Notes under the pieces: generated by a model
Told to the model about the DNA's origin: nothing
Database searches by the model: none
What the model saw: the letters and a program-made list of their open reading frames with translations, nothing else
Part shown: piece after piece, positions 17,532 to 27,208 of the stretch
Position numbering within the stretch: position 1 is the stretch's first letter
Layout of the letters: every line of letters begins with the position of its first letter
Made by a program: the position numbers and the translations under genes
Origin: Marinobacterium jannaschii DSM 6295
GTDB lineage: Bacteria > Pseudomonadota > Gammaproteobacteria > Pseudomonadales > Balneatricaceae
Length of the DNA: 35,256 nucleotides
Assembly (NCBI RefSeq): GCF_000620085.1
Contig: NZ_JHVJ01000035.1
Span: 1-35,256 of the forward strand
Direction: 5' to 3'

Positions 17532-19808
17532 ATGAGTATCGACAACACACCTATCCATCCCGATCTGGATTTCGACACCCCGGCGGCGCAGCGTCTACGC
17601 AAGATTCGTGCATTTAAAGATAAGCTGGCCGGTGTTGGAATCGCCTTTGGCGGTATCAGCGTCATCGTCGCCATCCTGCTGATCTTCTTTTATCTGTTGT
17701 ACGAAGTTGCTCCGCTGTTCCAGTCTGCAGAGATCCATCCCTGGCAAGAACAAGACCGACAGGTTGAGCCTTATGCTGTTCCCGGTGAGGGCAATACGCT
17801 TTACCTGACCATGGAAGAACAGGCCGAGATTGGCCTGCGCGTAACTGATGAAGCGATTCTGACGTTCTTTGATACCCGCTCCGGCGCCGTGATCAAATCA
17901 GAAAAGCTGGCTCTGCCTGAAGGAGCTACGGTTACCAGTTTTGCACTGGCATCGGAAGCCAGCCGCATACTTGCGCTGGGATTGAGCAATGGTCAGGCAC
18001 TGGTCATAAAGCATAACTACAAGTCCACTTACCCTGACGGTAAGCGGGTTATCTCCCCGGAGCTGGCCTGGCCGATGGGAGAGGAACCTATTCAGGTTTC
18101 CGACACGCCGCTGACCCTGCTGGCGATTAACGGTGATGAAGAGAACTGGAGCCTGATCGGCGGTGACAACCAGCACCTGAAGCAGACCTCAATCTCCCTG
18201 ACAGAGAACCTGTTCAGCGGCGAGGTTGAAGCGGAGGCAGAACGTTCAGAACTGCCATACCTGAATATCAATGCCCGCAAGATCCTGCTGATGCCTGATA
18301 ACCGCTGGATGATGATCAGCGGCGCCGAAGGCAAGATTGCCGTGGTGGATATGCAGGCTGAAGGCGGTCCGAAAGCAACCCAGCTGATTAAAGGCAGCAG
18401 TGGCGAGATCACCAGCTTTAACCTGTTGCTGGGCGGAAACTCGGTGCTGGTCGGCGATAATAAAGGTCAGATGTCACAGTGGTTCCTGGTACGCGATGAA
18501 AACCAGAACTGGCAGCTGTCCAAGATTCGCAGCTTTGCCAGCGGATCGAACCCGATCAACAGCCTGTCCACAGAACACCGCCGCAAAGGCTTTGTCACTG
18601 TCGATGACAGCGGTATGCTGCGCATGTACAGCACTACCGCCAACCGTAACTCTCTCAGCCATAGCATCGCTTCCGGTGCCGTGGACAATGCCGTGCTGTC
18701 GCCCCGCTCCAACGCCTTGCTGGTGGAAAAGGACGGCCAACTGGCACTGTGGAAGATCGACAACGAACATCCGGAGATCTCCTGGAGCGCACTCTGGAGC
18801 AAGGTCTGGTACGAAGGTTATGAGGAGCCAGAGTTCATCTGGCAGTCTTCTGCATCAACCAATGATTTCGAGCCCAAATACAGCCTGATGCCACTGGCAT
18901 TCGGTACCCTGAAAGCGGCCTTTTATGCCATGCTGCTGGCGACCCCGTTGGCAATCTGCGGCGCGATCTACACTGCTTACTTCATGGTGCCGTCACTGCG
19001 CCGTAAGGTGAAGCCGTTTATCGAGCTGATGGAAGCACTGCCAACGGTTATCCTGGGCTTCCTCGCCGGTCTCTGGCTGGCCCCCTTTATGGAAACCAAT
19101 CTGGCGGGTATTTTCCTTACCCTGCTGTTGGTTCCGGTCTCGATCGTCACCTTCGCCTTCATCTGGGCCCAGCTACCGAATAAAGTTCGCTACCTGATTC
19201 CGGAAGGCTGGGACGCTATTCTGCTGATTCCGGTGGTTGTCTGTTCCACCCTGTTCAGTTTCGAGATAGCCCCCCTGTTTGAGCAGCTGATCTTCGGCGG
19301 CGATATGCGCTACTGGGTGGCCAATGAGGTGGGTATCCCGTTCGACCAGCGTAACGCTCTGGTGGTGGGCATCGCGATGGGCTTCGCCATTATCCCGACC
19401 ATCTTCTCAATCACCGAGGACGCCATCTTCGCCGTCCCTAAGCACCTGAGCTACGGCTCTCTGGCGCTGGGCGCAACACCATGGCAGACCCTGGTCCGCG
19501 TAGTCATGCCGACTGCCAGCCCGGGTATCTTCTCCGCCGTGATGATTGGTATGGGCCGTGCGGTGGGCGAAACCATGATCGTACTGATGGCAACCGGTAA
19601 CACGCCCATCATGGACGTCAACATCTTCGAGGGTATGCGTACCCTGGCGGCCAATATCGCCGTGGAGATGCCGGAATCCGAGGTCGGCAGCACACACTAC
19701 CGTATCCTGTTCCTGGCTGCCTTTGTGCTGTTCATGTTTACCTTCGTGGTGAACACCCTGGCGGAAACCATCCGTCAGCACCTTCGCAAAAAATACGGCT
19801 CCCTGTAA
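17532..19808 (+). CDS. pstC: Phosphate ABC transporter permease PstC, long form
   Basis: PstC is one of the two membrane channel subunits of the phosphate importer. At 758 residues it is more than twice the E. coli protein (319). After a first membrane helix (about residues 34-60) comes a roughly 390-residue extracytoplasmic region with repeated beta-strand patterns suggestive of a propeller, then the usual permease core from about residue 455. The EAA-type coupling loop GSLALGATPWQTLVRVVMPTA begins at residue 642. Long PstC forms are known in Pseudomonas and Vibrio relatives, so the insert is not unique, but its role is not established. Confidence 0.95.
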   Translation: MSIDNTPIHPDLDFDTPAAQRLRKIRAFKDKLAGVGIAFGGISVIVAILLIFFYLLYEVAPLFQSAEIHPWQEQDRQVEPYAVPGEGNTLYLTMEEQAEIGLRVTDEAILTFFDTRSGAVIKSEKLALPEGATVTSFALASEASRILALGLSNGQALVIKHNYKSTYPDGKRVISPELAWPMGEEPIQVSDTPLTLLAINGDEENWSLIGGDNQHLKQTSISLTENLFSGEVEAEAERSELPYLNINARKILLMPDNRWMMISGAEGKIAVVDMQAEGGPKATQLIKGSSGEITSFNLLLGGNSVLVGDNKGQMSQWFLVRDENQNWQLSKIRSFASGSNPINSLSTEHRRKGFVTVDDSGMLRMYSTTANRNSLSHSIASGAVDNAVLSPRSNALLVEKDGQLALWKIDNEHPEISWSALWSKVWYEGYEEPEFIWQSSASTNDFEPKYSLMPLAFGTLKAAFYAMLLATPLAICGAIYTAYFMVPSLRRKVKPFIELMEALPTVILGFLAGLWLAPFMETNLAGIFLTLLLVPVSIVTFAFIWAQLPNKVRYLIPEGWDAILLIPVVVCSTLFSFEIAPLFEQLIFGGDMRYWVANEVGIPFDQRNALVVGIAMGFAIIPTIFSITEDAIFAVPKHLSYGSLALGATPWQTLVRVVMPTASPGIFSAVMIGMGRAVGETMIVLMATGNTPIMDVNIFEGMRTLAANIAVEMPESEVGSTHYRILFLAAFVLFMFTFVVNTLAETIRQHLRKKYGSL

Positions 19809-19832
19809 TCCGGGTGTGATAGAGGCATAACG

Positions 19833-21521
19833 ATGCGAATTTCTTTTAAAGAATGGACTAAATCCGGCGCACCCTGGGTCTGGTTGAACGCAGGTGCAGT
19901 AGCCATCAGCATGATTATGGTGGTTGGCCTGCTGATCCTGATCGCGGTGCGCGGTCTGGGTCACTTCTGGCCGGCTGACCTTGTACAGGCGACCTACAGC
20001 GAGAACGGCCAGCAGATGAAGCTGGTCGGTGAACTGGTCAACTCCGAGGATGTACCGGCTGATCAGCTACGCGACAGCGGTGTAGATGTACCTGAAGGTG
20101 CTGAGTTTATGCAGCGCAACCTGATCAAGGTCGGTAACCGCGATGTCGGTGGCAGCGACTTTATCTGGGTGCTGGATGACTTTATCTCCCAGAGTAGCAA
20201 GCCGGAGATGCTGTTCGCGGCAGAACGCCGTGAGTGGGGTAACTTCTACGGCTACCTGCGTTCAGTGAAGCAGGATGGCGAACTGGTTGCCAGCTATGAT
20301 GGCTATGAGAAAACGGCTGAATACGAAGTCCTGTGGCAGGACTTCCAGAGCCGTATCGAACGGGCCCTGGTTCTGCACGAACAGATCAAGGATATCGAGA
20401 AAGGCGATATCGGTTCGATCAACTATGAACTGGAGCGCATCCGCCTGAAAGAGCGGGCGCTGCAGCTGAAAGAGATCACCGATCAGGCACGCTACCAGGA
20501 GCTGGATGCCCGCCGTGCCGAGCTGAATGCGGACTATGAAGTGCTGCAGAAGGATCTGACCGATCTCTATACCGCCTTTAACCGTGACAGCATCACCGCT
20601 GAGGTGGCCGACGGCCGTATCGTCGAGATCGAGATCTCCAAGATTGTTCGGGCTTTCCTGCCTAACGATATGGGACTGGGCGCCAAGATCGCGCACTATG
20701 CGGAGAAGATCGTCGAGTTTATGACCGATGATCCGCGTGAAGCCAATACCGAAGGTGGTATCTTCCCGGCTATCTTCGGTACGGTGATGATGGTACTGCT
20801 GATGTCCGTGATGGTGACGCCTTTTGGTGTCGTTGCCGCAGTCTACCTGCGCGAATATGCCAAGCAGGGTTTTGTCACCCGCCTGATCCGTATCGCAGTG
20901 AACAACCTGGCGGGGGTACCCTCCATCGTTTATGGTGTCTTCGGCCTCGGCTTCTTTGTTTACTTCCTGGGCGGCCATATCGATGATGCGCTGTTCCCGG
21001 AAGCCAAACCGGCTCCGACCTTCGGTACTCCAGGCCTGTTGTGGGCATCTCTGACGCTGGCACTGCTGACTGTACCGGTGGTGATTGTGGCGACCGAAGA
21101 GGGCCTGTCCCGTATCCCGCGGGCTGTGCGTGAAGGTTCCCTGGCGCTGGGTGCAACCAAGGCAGAAACCCTGTGGAAGGTCGTACTGCCAATGGCCAGC
21201 CCGGCAATGATGACCGGTGTGATTCTGGCGATCGCCCGTGCTGCCGGTGAGGTAGCACCGCTGATGCTGGTGGGTGTGGTCAAGCTGGCACCCAGCCTGC
21301 CGCTGGATATGAACTACCCGTTCCTGCATCTGGATCAGAAGTTCATGCATCTGGGCTTCCATATCTACGACGTTGGCTTCCAGAGCCCTAACGTCGAAGC
21401 AGCGCGGCCACTGGTTTACGCCACCGCCCTGTTGCTGGTGGCCGTGATTGCCATGCTGAACCTGTCAGCCATCGCAATCCGAAACCACCTGCGTGAAAAA
21501 TACAAAGCACTTGAAATGTAA
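19833..21521 (+). CDS. pstA: Phosphate ABC transporter permease PstA, long form
   Basis: PstA is the partner channel subunit of PstC. At 562 residues it is far longer than the E. coli protein (296). One membrane helix near residues 16-38 is followed by about 260 extracytoplasmic residues, including a charged, heptad-like coiled coil around 165-245 (runs of Glu, Arg, Leu and Lys). The permease core starts near residue 300. The coupling loop GSLALGATKAETLWKVVLPM and RAAGEVAPLMLVG identify the family. GAGG before the ATG and a 24-nt gap from pstC support co-transcription. Confidence 0.95.
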   Translation: MRISFKEWTKSGAPWVWLNAGAVAISMIMVVGLLILIAVRGLGHFWPADLVQATYSENGQQMKLVGELVNSEDVPADQLRDSGVDVPEGAEFMQRNLIKVGNRDVGGSDFIWVLDDFISQSSKPEMLFAAERREWGNFYGYLRSVKQDGELVASYDGYEKTAEYEVLWQDFQSRIERALVLHEQIKDIEKGDIGSINYELERIRLKERALQLKEITDQARYQELDARRAELNADYEVLQKDLTDLYTAFNRDSITAEVADGRIVEIEISKIVRAFLPNDMGLGAKIAHYAEKIVEFMTDDPREANTEGGIFPAIFGTVMMVLLMSVMVTPFGVVAAVYLREYAKQGFVTRLIRIAVNNLAGVPSIVYGVFGLGFFVYFLGGHIDDALFPEAKPAPTFGTPGLLWASLTLALLTVPVVIVATEEGLSRIPRAVREGSLALGATKAETLWKVVLPMASPAMMTGVILAIARAAGEVAPLMLVGVVKLAPSLPLDMNYPFLHLDQKFMHLGFHIYDVGFQSPNVEAARPLVYATALLLVAVIAMLNLSAIAIRNHLREKYKALEM

Positions 21522-21557
21522 CGCTGTATAGCAGACTTTAGTGAGAAGGTGTCAGTC

Positions 21558-22391
21558 ATGACTAGCGAAGCCAAAACACACGCGATTGATATTTCCGCCA
21601 TGCAGCGTGAAAACAGAACCCTGAACCTTGAGGACGAAACCACCGCCCTCGAAGTGAAAAACCTGAAACTTTACTACGGTGATAACGAAGCCCTGCACGG
21701 CATCGATATGATGATCCCGAAAAACCGCGTCACGGCCTTTATCGGCCCTTCCGGTTGCGGTAAGTCGACCCTGCTGCGCTGCTTCAACCGTATGAACGAC
21801 CTGGTGGACAGCTGCCGTATCGACGGTCAGATCCTGCTGGATGATGCCAACATCTACGACCGCAGTGTCGACGTCGCCGAGCTGCGCCGTCGTGTCGGCA
21901 TGGTATTCCAGAAGCCAAACCCGTTTCCGAAGTCCATCTACGAGAACGTGGCTTACGGCCTGCGTATTCAGGGTGTGACCAAGAAGCGCGTCATCGATGA
22001 AACGGTTGAATGGGCGCTGCGCTCTGCCGCCCTGTGGGATGAAGTTAAGGACCGCCTGCACGAAAGTGCACTGGGTATGTCCGGTGGTCAGCAGCAGCGT
22101 CTGGTTATTGCCCGCACCATCGCGGTTAAGCCGGAAGTCCTGCTGCTGGATGAGCCGGCCTCCGCACTGGACCCGATCTCCACCCTGAAAATCGAGGAAC
22201 TGATCCACGAGCTGAAGAACGACTTCACCATCGTGATCGTAACCCACAATATGCAGCAGGCAGCGCGTGTATCTGACTACACTGCATTCATGTATATGGG
22301 CGACCTGATCGAATTTGGTGTCACCGACACCCTGTTCACCAACCCATCCAAGAAGCAGACCGAAGACTACATTACCGGTCGTTACGGCTAA
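21558..22391 (+). CDS. pstB: Phosphate import ATPase PstB
   Basis: PstB is the ABC ATPase that powers PstCA. The 277-residue protein has Walker [10 protein letters not shown] (63-71), the Q-loop Gln118, signature LGMSGGQQQ (172-180), Walker B VLLLDEP (194-200) and switch His230 in VTHN. It has about 30 extra N-terminal residues before the ABC domain. The ATG at 21558 was chosen over an in-frame GTG three codons earlier because GAGAAGG ends 8 nt before it. It lies 36 bp after pstA. Confidence 0.96.
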   Translation: MTSEAKTHAIDISAMQRENRTLNLEDETTALEVKNLKLYYGDNEALHGIDMMIPKNRVTAFIGPSGCGKSTLLRCFNRMNDLVDSCRIDGQILLDDANIYDRSVDVAELRRRVGMVFQKPNPFPKSIYENVAYGLRIQGVTKKRVIDETVEWALRSAALWDEVKDRLHESALGMSGGQQQRLVIARTIAVKPEVLLLDEPASALDPISTLKIEELIHELKNDFTIVIVTHNMQQAARVSDYTAFMYMGDLIEFGVTDTLFTNPSKKQTEDYITGRYG

Positions 22392-22416
22392 GAGATCTGC
22401 GAATAAGCCCCGTGCC

Positions 22417-22442
22417 GCGGGAGGTAAATCACCTCCCGCTTT
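22417..22442 (+). terminator. Hairpin between pstB and phoU, possible attenuator
   Basis: A perfect 9-bp stem GCGGGAGGT/ACCTCCCGC (22417-22425 with 22431-22439) has loop AAATC and is followed only by TTTAAA. The short T tract makes it a weak terminator or an mRNA-stability element that could lower phoU expression relative to pstB. Confidence 0.5.
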
Positions 22443-22481
22443 AAACCCGGGCCCGAAAACACAGCAACGGAGAGTGAAGCC

Positions 22482-23210
22482 GTGCAGTTTGAAGACAATT
22501 ATTCATCACATATTTCCCAGCAGTTTAATGACGAACTGGAACAGATTCGTACCCAGCTGCTGACCATGGGTGGCATCGTCGAGCGTCAGGTGCATGACGC
22601 CGTGGAATCCCTGCTCACCGGTGATACCGAACTGGCAGAGCAGAGTCGTCGTGTCGATAAGCAGACCAATGATATGGAACTGATGATCGACGAACAGTGC
22701 ACCATGATCATCGCCCGCCGCCAGCCAGCGGCCAGCGACCTCCGCCTGATTATCTCGGTCTCCAAGGCCGTCAGCGACCTGGAACGGATGGGCGATGAAG
22801 CCAGCCGAATCTGCCGTCATGCCATCGAGCTGGCAGATGCCGGTGACTCCCAGCGCGGCTATCAGGAAGTACGTCATATAGGTAACCTGGTACGCGCGAT
22901 GGTGAAGGATGTATTGACCGCCTTCGCCCGTAACGATACCGAACTGGCGTATCGTGTTGCCAAGAAGGACAAAGAGGTCGATCAGGAATACCGCTCCGCC
23001 ATGCGCTCGCTGGTGACCTACATGATGGAAGACCCACGTGCCATCTCCAGCGTCCTCAATGTGACCTGGGTGTTGCGTAGCCTGGAGCGTATCGGCGACC
23101 ACGCCCGCAATATGGCCGAGCACCTGATCTACCTGGTCAGCGGCACCGATGTACGCCACAGCAGCCTGAAACAGATTAAACAGGCCGTTCAGGCAGATAG
23201 TGACAGCTGA
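22482..23210 (+). CDS. phoU: Phosphate signalling regulator PhoU
   Basis: PhoU links the Pst transporter to the PhoR kinase and keeps the Pho response off when phosphate is plentiful. The 242-residue protein is two three-helix PhoU domains, each with the metal-binding pattern: DKQTNDMELMIDE in the first and KKDKEVDQEYRSAM in the second, plus the paired ISVSKAVSDLERMGDEA and NVTWVLRSLERIGDHARN helices. The start is GTG, supported by GGAG about 10 nt upstream and by the family N-terminus. It is the last gene of the operon, before a strong terminator. Confidence 0.97.
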   Translation: MQFEDNYSSHISQQFNDELEQIRTQLLTMGGIVERQVHDAVESLLTGDTELAEQSRRVDKQTNDMELMIDEQCTMIIARRQPAASDLRLIISVSKAVSDLERMGDEASRICRHAIELADAGDSQRGYQEVRHIGNLVRAMVKDVLTAFARNDTELAYRVAKKDKEVDQEYRSAMRSLVTYMMEDPRAISSVLNVTWVLRSLERIGDHARNMAEHLIYLVSGTDVRHSSLKQIKQAVQADSDS

Positions 23211-23240
23211 TTAAAGCCACACACTCAGCAATTCACCAAA

Positions 23241-23267
23241 GGGCAGCCCGACCGGCTGCCCTTTTTT
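23241..23267 (+). terminator. Rho-independent terminator of the pst-phoU operon
   Basis: The 8-bp stem GGGCAGCC/GGCTGCCC (23241-23248 with 23254-23261) has loop CGACC and is followed by TTTTTT (23262-23267). It lies 30 bp past the phoU stop. Confidence 0.93.
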
Positions 23268-23390
23268 ATTGCCGCTACGCCAATACTCGCAAAAGTAATC
23301 CGGCATTTGGCCGATAGTCTAAGCTTGTACAGATACATTAGCCTATCGGGTCGCTTGCAGTCGCCCAACGCTATCCACACCGGTATTACT

Positions 23391-24902
23391 ATGGATAAAT
23401 ACATTGTCTACGGAGATCTCAACTGCCCATTCTGCTATGCCCTGCAGGAACAACTGGCGAAATGTGATCTGCTGAATCAGGTAGACTGGCGGCTGATCGA
23501 GCACGCCCCCGACATCGGCGTTTACGGCCGTAACGCCGAGAGTCAGGCCGAGCTGGCCGGTGAGGTATTCATCGTTCGCAGCCGGGCCCCCCAGGTACAA
23601 CTGGCACTGCCCCCGATCCGCAGCGACAGCCGCTTCGCTATCCTCTGCATCATTGCCGCGATGGAGCTGGACGACGCCAAAGCCCGGCAACTGCGCCATA
23701 ACCTCTATCGCTCACTCTGGATTGAAGGCCTGGATATCGCCAATACCGCGGTGATTTATGACTGTATAACCGACGCCGGGCTGCCGGGCGAACTCAACAT
23801 TGAGGAACGCCATGAAGAGATGCTCGCACACTGGCAATCAGAGTGGGAGCATGGCGATTTCGCCCTGAGGATTCCGGTAGTGGCGGCACCCGACGGCCGG
23901 CGTATGCTGGGACTGGCGCCGCCAGAACAGCTGCTATCATTCTTTGGCGGGGCCGAAGTCGAAGCCAGCCCGGAAAGCATGGACAGCTGTCGCCATATCG
24001 ACCGCCAGACCATCTGCCTGCTGACCGGCCGTGATACCGACAAGGTCTGGCCACTGATCGCGGCCCTGCGGGATGACTTCAATATACTGCTGCCCGCCTC
24101 GGCAATGGAGCTTAAGCAGTTGCTAAACGGCAGCGAAGCCCCGGACCTGGTGTTGCTGGATAGCAGCGAACAGTGGCAGACGACACTTGAGCTGTGCCAC
24201 GATCTGAGCCAGCAGCAGCTGGATCACAACACGCCGCTGGCGCTGGTGGGTGAAGATATCAGCGAAAGCCAGGAAGTGGCCGTCTATGATGCCGGTGCAG
24301 CTGACTACTTCACCACCCATCGAGCCCCGGCGGTACTGCGCGCCCGGGTAAGAACCCTGCTGCAGCTGAAACGCTCGCATGACCTGCTGGAGCGCGCTGC
24401 GCGGATCGATGGCCTGACCCAGGTCTATAACCGCCGCGAGTTCGAACGCACCCTGGAAGTCGAATGGCGACGAGGTCAGCGCTCAAAGCGCAGCCTGTCG
24501 CTGATCCTGCTCGATATTGACCACTTTAAACAATACAACGACCATTATGGCCACCTGACCGGAGATGGCTGTCTGAGAACCGTTGCCCAGACGATTAAGT
24601 CATCTGTCCGCCGGGTGCAGGATATGGCCTGCCGTTATGGCGGCGAAGAGTTTGCGGTGATTCTGCCGGAAACCGATATCTATGGCGCCTCGCAGCTGGG
24701 GGAGAAGATCCGCCGCCAGATCGCGGAGCTGCAGATAAAGCACGACGGCCTGAAGCCGGGGGCCACGCTCACCATCAGTATCGGCATCGCCTGCATGAAC
24801 CCGGCAGACGTTGACAGCCCTCACCTGCTGATCGAAGCCGCCGACCAGGCGATGTACCAGGCCAAGGCCGATGGCCGTAACCGGGTGGTCAGTGCCGACT
24901 GA
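23391..24902 (+). CDS. DsbA-like thioredoxin fold / receiver-like / GGDEF fusion protein
   Basis: The 503-residue protein has three parts. Residues 1-190 resemble a DsbA/FrnE-type thioredoxin fold, with CPFC at 12-15 right after strand IVYGDLN, a helical insert, and the cis-Pro loop RIPVV (Pro162). Residues 205-325 look like a receiver: Asp257 sits in the phosphoacceptor position, but the N-terminal acidic pair and the conserved Lys (TTH instead of TK) are missing. Residues 335-503 are a GGDEF domain with DIDHFKQYNDHYGH, GGEEF (417-421) and I-site RVQD (408-411), so it should make c-di-GMP. There is no signal peptide, so it is cytoplasmic. The ATG at 23391 begins the thioredoxin strand; an upstream TTG is unlikely. 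It follows the phoU terminator and shows no Pho box. Confidence 0.85.
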   Translation: MDKYIVYGDLNCPFCYALQEQLAKCDLLNQVDWRLIEHAPDIGVYGRNAESQAELAGEVFIVRSRAPQVQLALPPIRSDSRFAILCIIAAMELDDAKARQLRHNLYRSLWIEGLDIANTAVIYDCITDAGLPGELNIEERHEEMLAHWQSEWEHGDFALRIPVVAAPDGRRMLGLAPPEQLLSFFGGAEVEASPESMDSCRHIDRQTICLLTGRDTDKVWPLIAALRDDFNILLPASAMELKQLLNGSEAPDLVLLDSSEQWQTTLELCHDLSQQQLDHNTPLALVGEDISESQEVAVYDAGAADYFTTHRAPAVLRARVRTLLQLKRSHDLLERAARIDGLTQVYNRREFERTLEVEWRRGQRSKRSLSLILLDIDHFKQYNDHYGHLTGDGCLRTVAQTIKSSVRRVQDMACRYGGEEFAVILPETDIYGASQLGEKIRRQIAELQIKHDGLKPGATLTISIGIACMNPADVDSPHLLIEAADQAMYQAKADGRNRVVSAD

Positions 24903-24922
24903 GCCGGCCTGACAGACGTGGG

Positions 24923-25486
24923 CTAGCAGTAGTCGGCGAACGGCGGAAACAGTTCGATCAGCCCATCGCGCCCCAGTGAACGCATCAGTTCCATATTGCG
25001 CTCTGGAATCGCATCCGGATCCGGATAGTTCATCAGTACCCGGCTCATCTGGCCTTCGCGGATAATATGGAAGCAGGGAAACGGCATCCGGTTGGTCCAG
25101 TGACTGAGGTCATCGGCCGGAACACCGCCGAACAGGTAGGCCGGATGAAAGCTGGCCAGCTGAAAGGTCCCCGCCAGGCCAGACTGCTTCAGCAGGTCTT
25201 CCAGCAGCGCCAGCATATCGAGATAGTCGTAGAAGTCAGCCAGCGCATAGGGCGTGATAAAGAGCGTGGTAGCGATCTCGTCTTCGCCACTCTGGTGGAT
25301 CAGTTCCAGTTCCTGCAGAAAACCTTCGGCGATCTGCTGCGGCTCAGTCTCGGCGCAGACGGCATAACGCAAGGTGGCATTTTTAACCACCGGCGCCGCA
25401 AAGGGACAAAGGTTCTGGCCTACCACCAGGGTTTCCACCCAGCGGCGGCACAGGGCCTCAACTTCATCAATCGAATACTGCTTCAA
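24923..25486 (-). CDS. DUF1415 family protein
   Basis: The family has no established function. The 187-residue protein matches it through WVETLVVGQNLCPFA (near residues 16-30), the LASFHPAYLFGG segment, and NRMPFPCFHIIREGQMSR. The conserved Cys-Pro-Phe and His residues suggest a binding or catalytic site, but that is inference. It is soluble and cytoplasmic by appearance. It converges with the GGDEF fusion (20 bp between stops, no clear terminator) and diverges from ubiC (133 bp). Confidence 0.85.
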   Translation of the reverse strand: MKQYSIDEVEALCRRWVETLVVGQNLCPFAAPVVKNATLRYAVCAETEPQQIAEGFLQELELIHQSGEDEIATTLFITPYALADFYDYLDMLALLEDLLKQSGLAGTFQLASFHPAYLFGGVPADDLSHWTNRMPFPCFHIIREGQMSRVLMNYPDPDAIPERNMELMRSLGRDGLIELFPPFADYC

Positions 25487-25619
25487 TGTTTCAATCCCAT
25501 CCGCAACTATATGAGGTTAAGCCCTGAAGGCGGCAACAGCGGACTGTTGTCCCGACTCAGATTTCTTTTGCAGGTGGCAGTGATAATATACGCGCACCCG
25601 TAATCAGGAAGTATGCCAC

Positions 25620-26177
25620 GTGCCGATCCCCAGTGCTTTGACTAAAGCCAGTTTTGATACCCGCTGGACCTCCCTCAGACGCCCTACAGAGCAGCAGGTG
25701 CCACGCTACTGGCGCAGCTGGCTGACAGACAGGGGCTCGCTGACACAGCGTCTGGTGCGCCTCAGCCAGGGTGACTTCCGGGTCGAGGTGGTCTGGCAGG
25801 GCTGGAGCCGGCCGACCCGCTCTGAAGCCAAGGCCCTGAATATGCGTACCCGGCAGCGCGCCCTGATTCGCGAAGTCCAGCTGATCGGCCGGGACCAGGC
25901 CTGGGTCTATGCCCGCTCGGTGTTTCCCGCCACAACCCTGACCGGCAGCCAGCGCCAGCTGAAGCTGATCGGCACCCGTTCGCTGGGTACCATCCTGTTT
26001 CGGGACCCGACCATGCGCCGCGGCCCGTTGCAGGTCAGCCGCCTGCAACTGAAAGACCGGCAGGCAGTCTGGGCGCGGCGCTCGCTGTTCTATCTTTCCG
26101 ACAAGCCGTTGCTGGTCTGCGAGGTTTTTCTGCCAGCGCTACAACAGGTAGAATGTGCTGCAGAAAACAACCGATAA
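25620..26177 (+). CDS. ubiC: Chorismate pyruvate-lyase UbiC
   Basis: UbiC converts chorismate to 4-hydroxybenzoate and pyruvate, the first committed step of ubiquinone synthesis. The 185-residue protein is slightly longer than the E. coli enzyme (165). It shows the family's substrate-pocket elements [29 protein letters not shown] and the C-terminal [22 protein letters not shown] with the conserved Glu168. The start is GTG at 25620; AGGAAG lies about 8 nt upstream, and the nearby ATG is out of frame. Its stop overlaps the region just before ubiA, so the two are translated from one message. Confidence 0.93.
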   Translation: MPIPSALTKASFDTRWTSLRRPTEQQVPRYWRSWLTDRGSLTQRLVRLSQGDFRVEVVWQGWSRPTRSEAKALNMRTRQRALIREVQLIGRDQAWVYARSVFPATTLTGSQRQLKLIGTRSLGTILFRDPTMRRGPLQVSRLQLKDRQAVWARRSLFYLSDKPLLVCEVFLPALQQVECAAENNR

Positions 26178-26187
26178 AGACTCCACT

Positions 26188-27075
26188 ATGACCGCACAGC
26201 TCAACCCGTCCTTGTCCTGGAAAGAGAAACTCGGCGCCTATGGCCAGCTGATGCGGATCGATCGTCCCATTGGTACCCTGCTGCTGCTGTGGCCAACCTA
26301 CTGGGCGCTGTGGGTTGCGGCGGGTGGTTTACCAGACCTGAAGCTGCTGCTGATTTTCACCCTCGGGGTCTGCCTGACCCGGGCAGCCGGTTGTGTGATC
26401 AATGATTTTGCCGACCGCAAGGTAGACGGCCATGTAAAGCGCACCCAGAACCGGCCCATGCCCTCCGGCAGGGTCAGCAGCCGCGAAGCGATCAGCCTGT
26501 TTATCGGCCTGATGCTGCTGGCGTTTATCCTGGTTCTGTTTACCGATCCTCAGACCATTCTGCTCTCGGTCGGAGGCTTGCTGCTGGCATTCAGCTACCC
26601 CTTTATGAAACGTTACACCCATCTGCCTCAGCTGGTCCTCGGGGCGGCCTTTGCCTGGGCGGTACCGATGGCCTTCAGCGCGGTACGCGGTGAAGTACCG
26701 GCCGAAGCCTGGCTGATCTATCTGGCCACCCTGCTCTGGACGGTCGCCTACGATACCAAGTATGCGATGGTGGACCGGGATGACGATCTGAAGATCGGCA
26801 TTAAATCCACCGCCATCCTGTTTGGACAGCATGACCGGCTGATGGTTGGCCTGCTGCAGGGGCTGACATTGCTGACACTGCTGGGGCTGGGCCTGATGCT
26901 GCAGCTGACCACCTGGTACTACCTGGGGCTGCTGGCCGCCGGCGCTTTGTTTGTCCACCAGCAGTGGCTGATTCGCGACCGCGACCGCGACCTCTGCTTT
27001 AGGGCCTTTCTCAATAACAACCGGGTCGGACTGGCCATATTCGCCGGGATACTGCTACAGTATTCAGCGGCCTGA
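26188..27075 (+). CDS. ubiA: 4-Hydroxybenzoate octaprenyltransferase UbiA
   Basis: UbiA attaches the polyprenyl tail to 4-hydroxybenzoate in the inner membrane. The 295-residue protein is almost wholly hydrophobic helices and carries both Asp-rich prenyl-diphosphate motifs: [19 protein letters not shown] in the first half and [20 protein letters not shown] in the second. [20 protein letters not shown] is the family N-terminal helix. The ATG at 26188 was chosen; an in-frame GTG 11 codons earlier overlaps ubiC and is less likely. ubiC and ubiA are 10 bp apart. phoB-phoR follow, as in Pseudomonas. Confidence 0.97.
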   Translation: MTAQLNPSLSWKEKLGAYGQLMRIDRPIGTLLLLWPTYWALWVAAGGLPDLKLLLIFTLGVCLTRAAGCVINDFADRKVDGHVKRTQNRPMPSGRVSSREAISLFIGLMLLAFILVLFTDPQTILLSVGGLLLAFSYPFMKRYTHLPQLVLGAAFAWAVPMAFSAVRGEVPAEAWLIYLATLLWTVAYDTKYAMVDRDDDLKIGIKSTAILFGQHDRLMVGLLQGLTLLTLLGLGLMLQLTTWYYLGLLAAGALFVHQQWLIRDRDRDLCFRAFLNNNRVGLAIFAGILLQYSAA

Positions 27076-27138
27076 TCGCTGTAAATTCTTATACTATGGA
27101 CGGTATTTCAGCCGCAGCTTGCGCTTGCACAGGGCGGG

Positions 27139-27173
27139 CGTCATATTTGTGTAACAATATTGTCTTGTAATAG
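27139..27173 (+). promoter_or_regulatory. Pho box and promoter of phoB
   Basis: Three 11-bp tandem units, CGTCATATTTG, TGTAACAATAT and TGTCTTGTAAT (27139-27171), have TGTCA-like starts in register, and a -10-like TAATAG lies at 27168-27173. This predicts autoregulation of phoBR by PhoB. It lies 35 bp before the phoB ATG and after ubiA, with no terminator between, so ubiCA transcripts may also read into phoB. Confidence 0.8.
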
Positions 27174-27208
27174 TGCCGTCCTGAACCCACGTCAGAGAGG
27201 CTTTTTAC

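Noticed and set aside
20262-21362. Long minus-strand open frame opposite pstA
   Set aside because: It is antisense to an unmistakable permease gene and has low-complexity His/Gln-rich translation without motifs or a ribosome site.
23307-23390. 28-codon extension of the DsbA-GGDEF protein from a TTG
   Set aside because: A TTG start without a ribosome site is unlikely, and the thioredoxin strand begins directly at the ATG at 23391.
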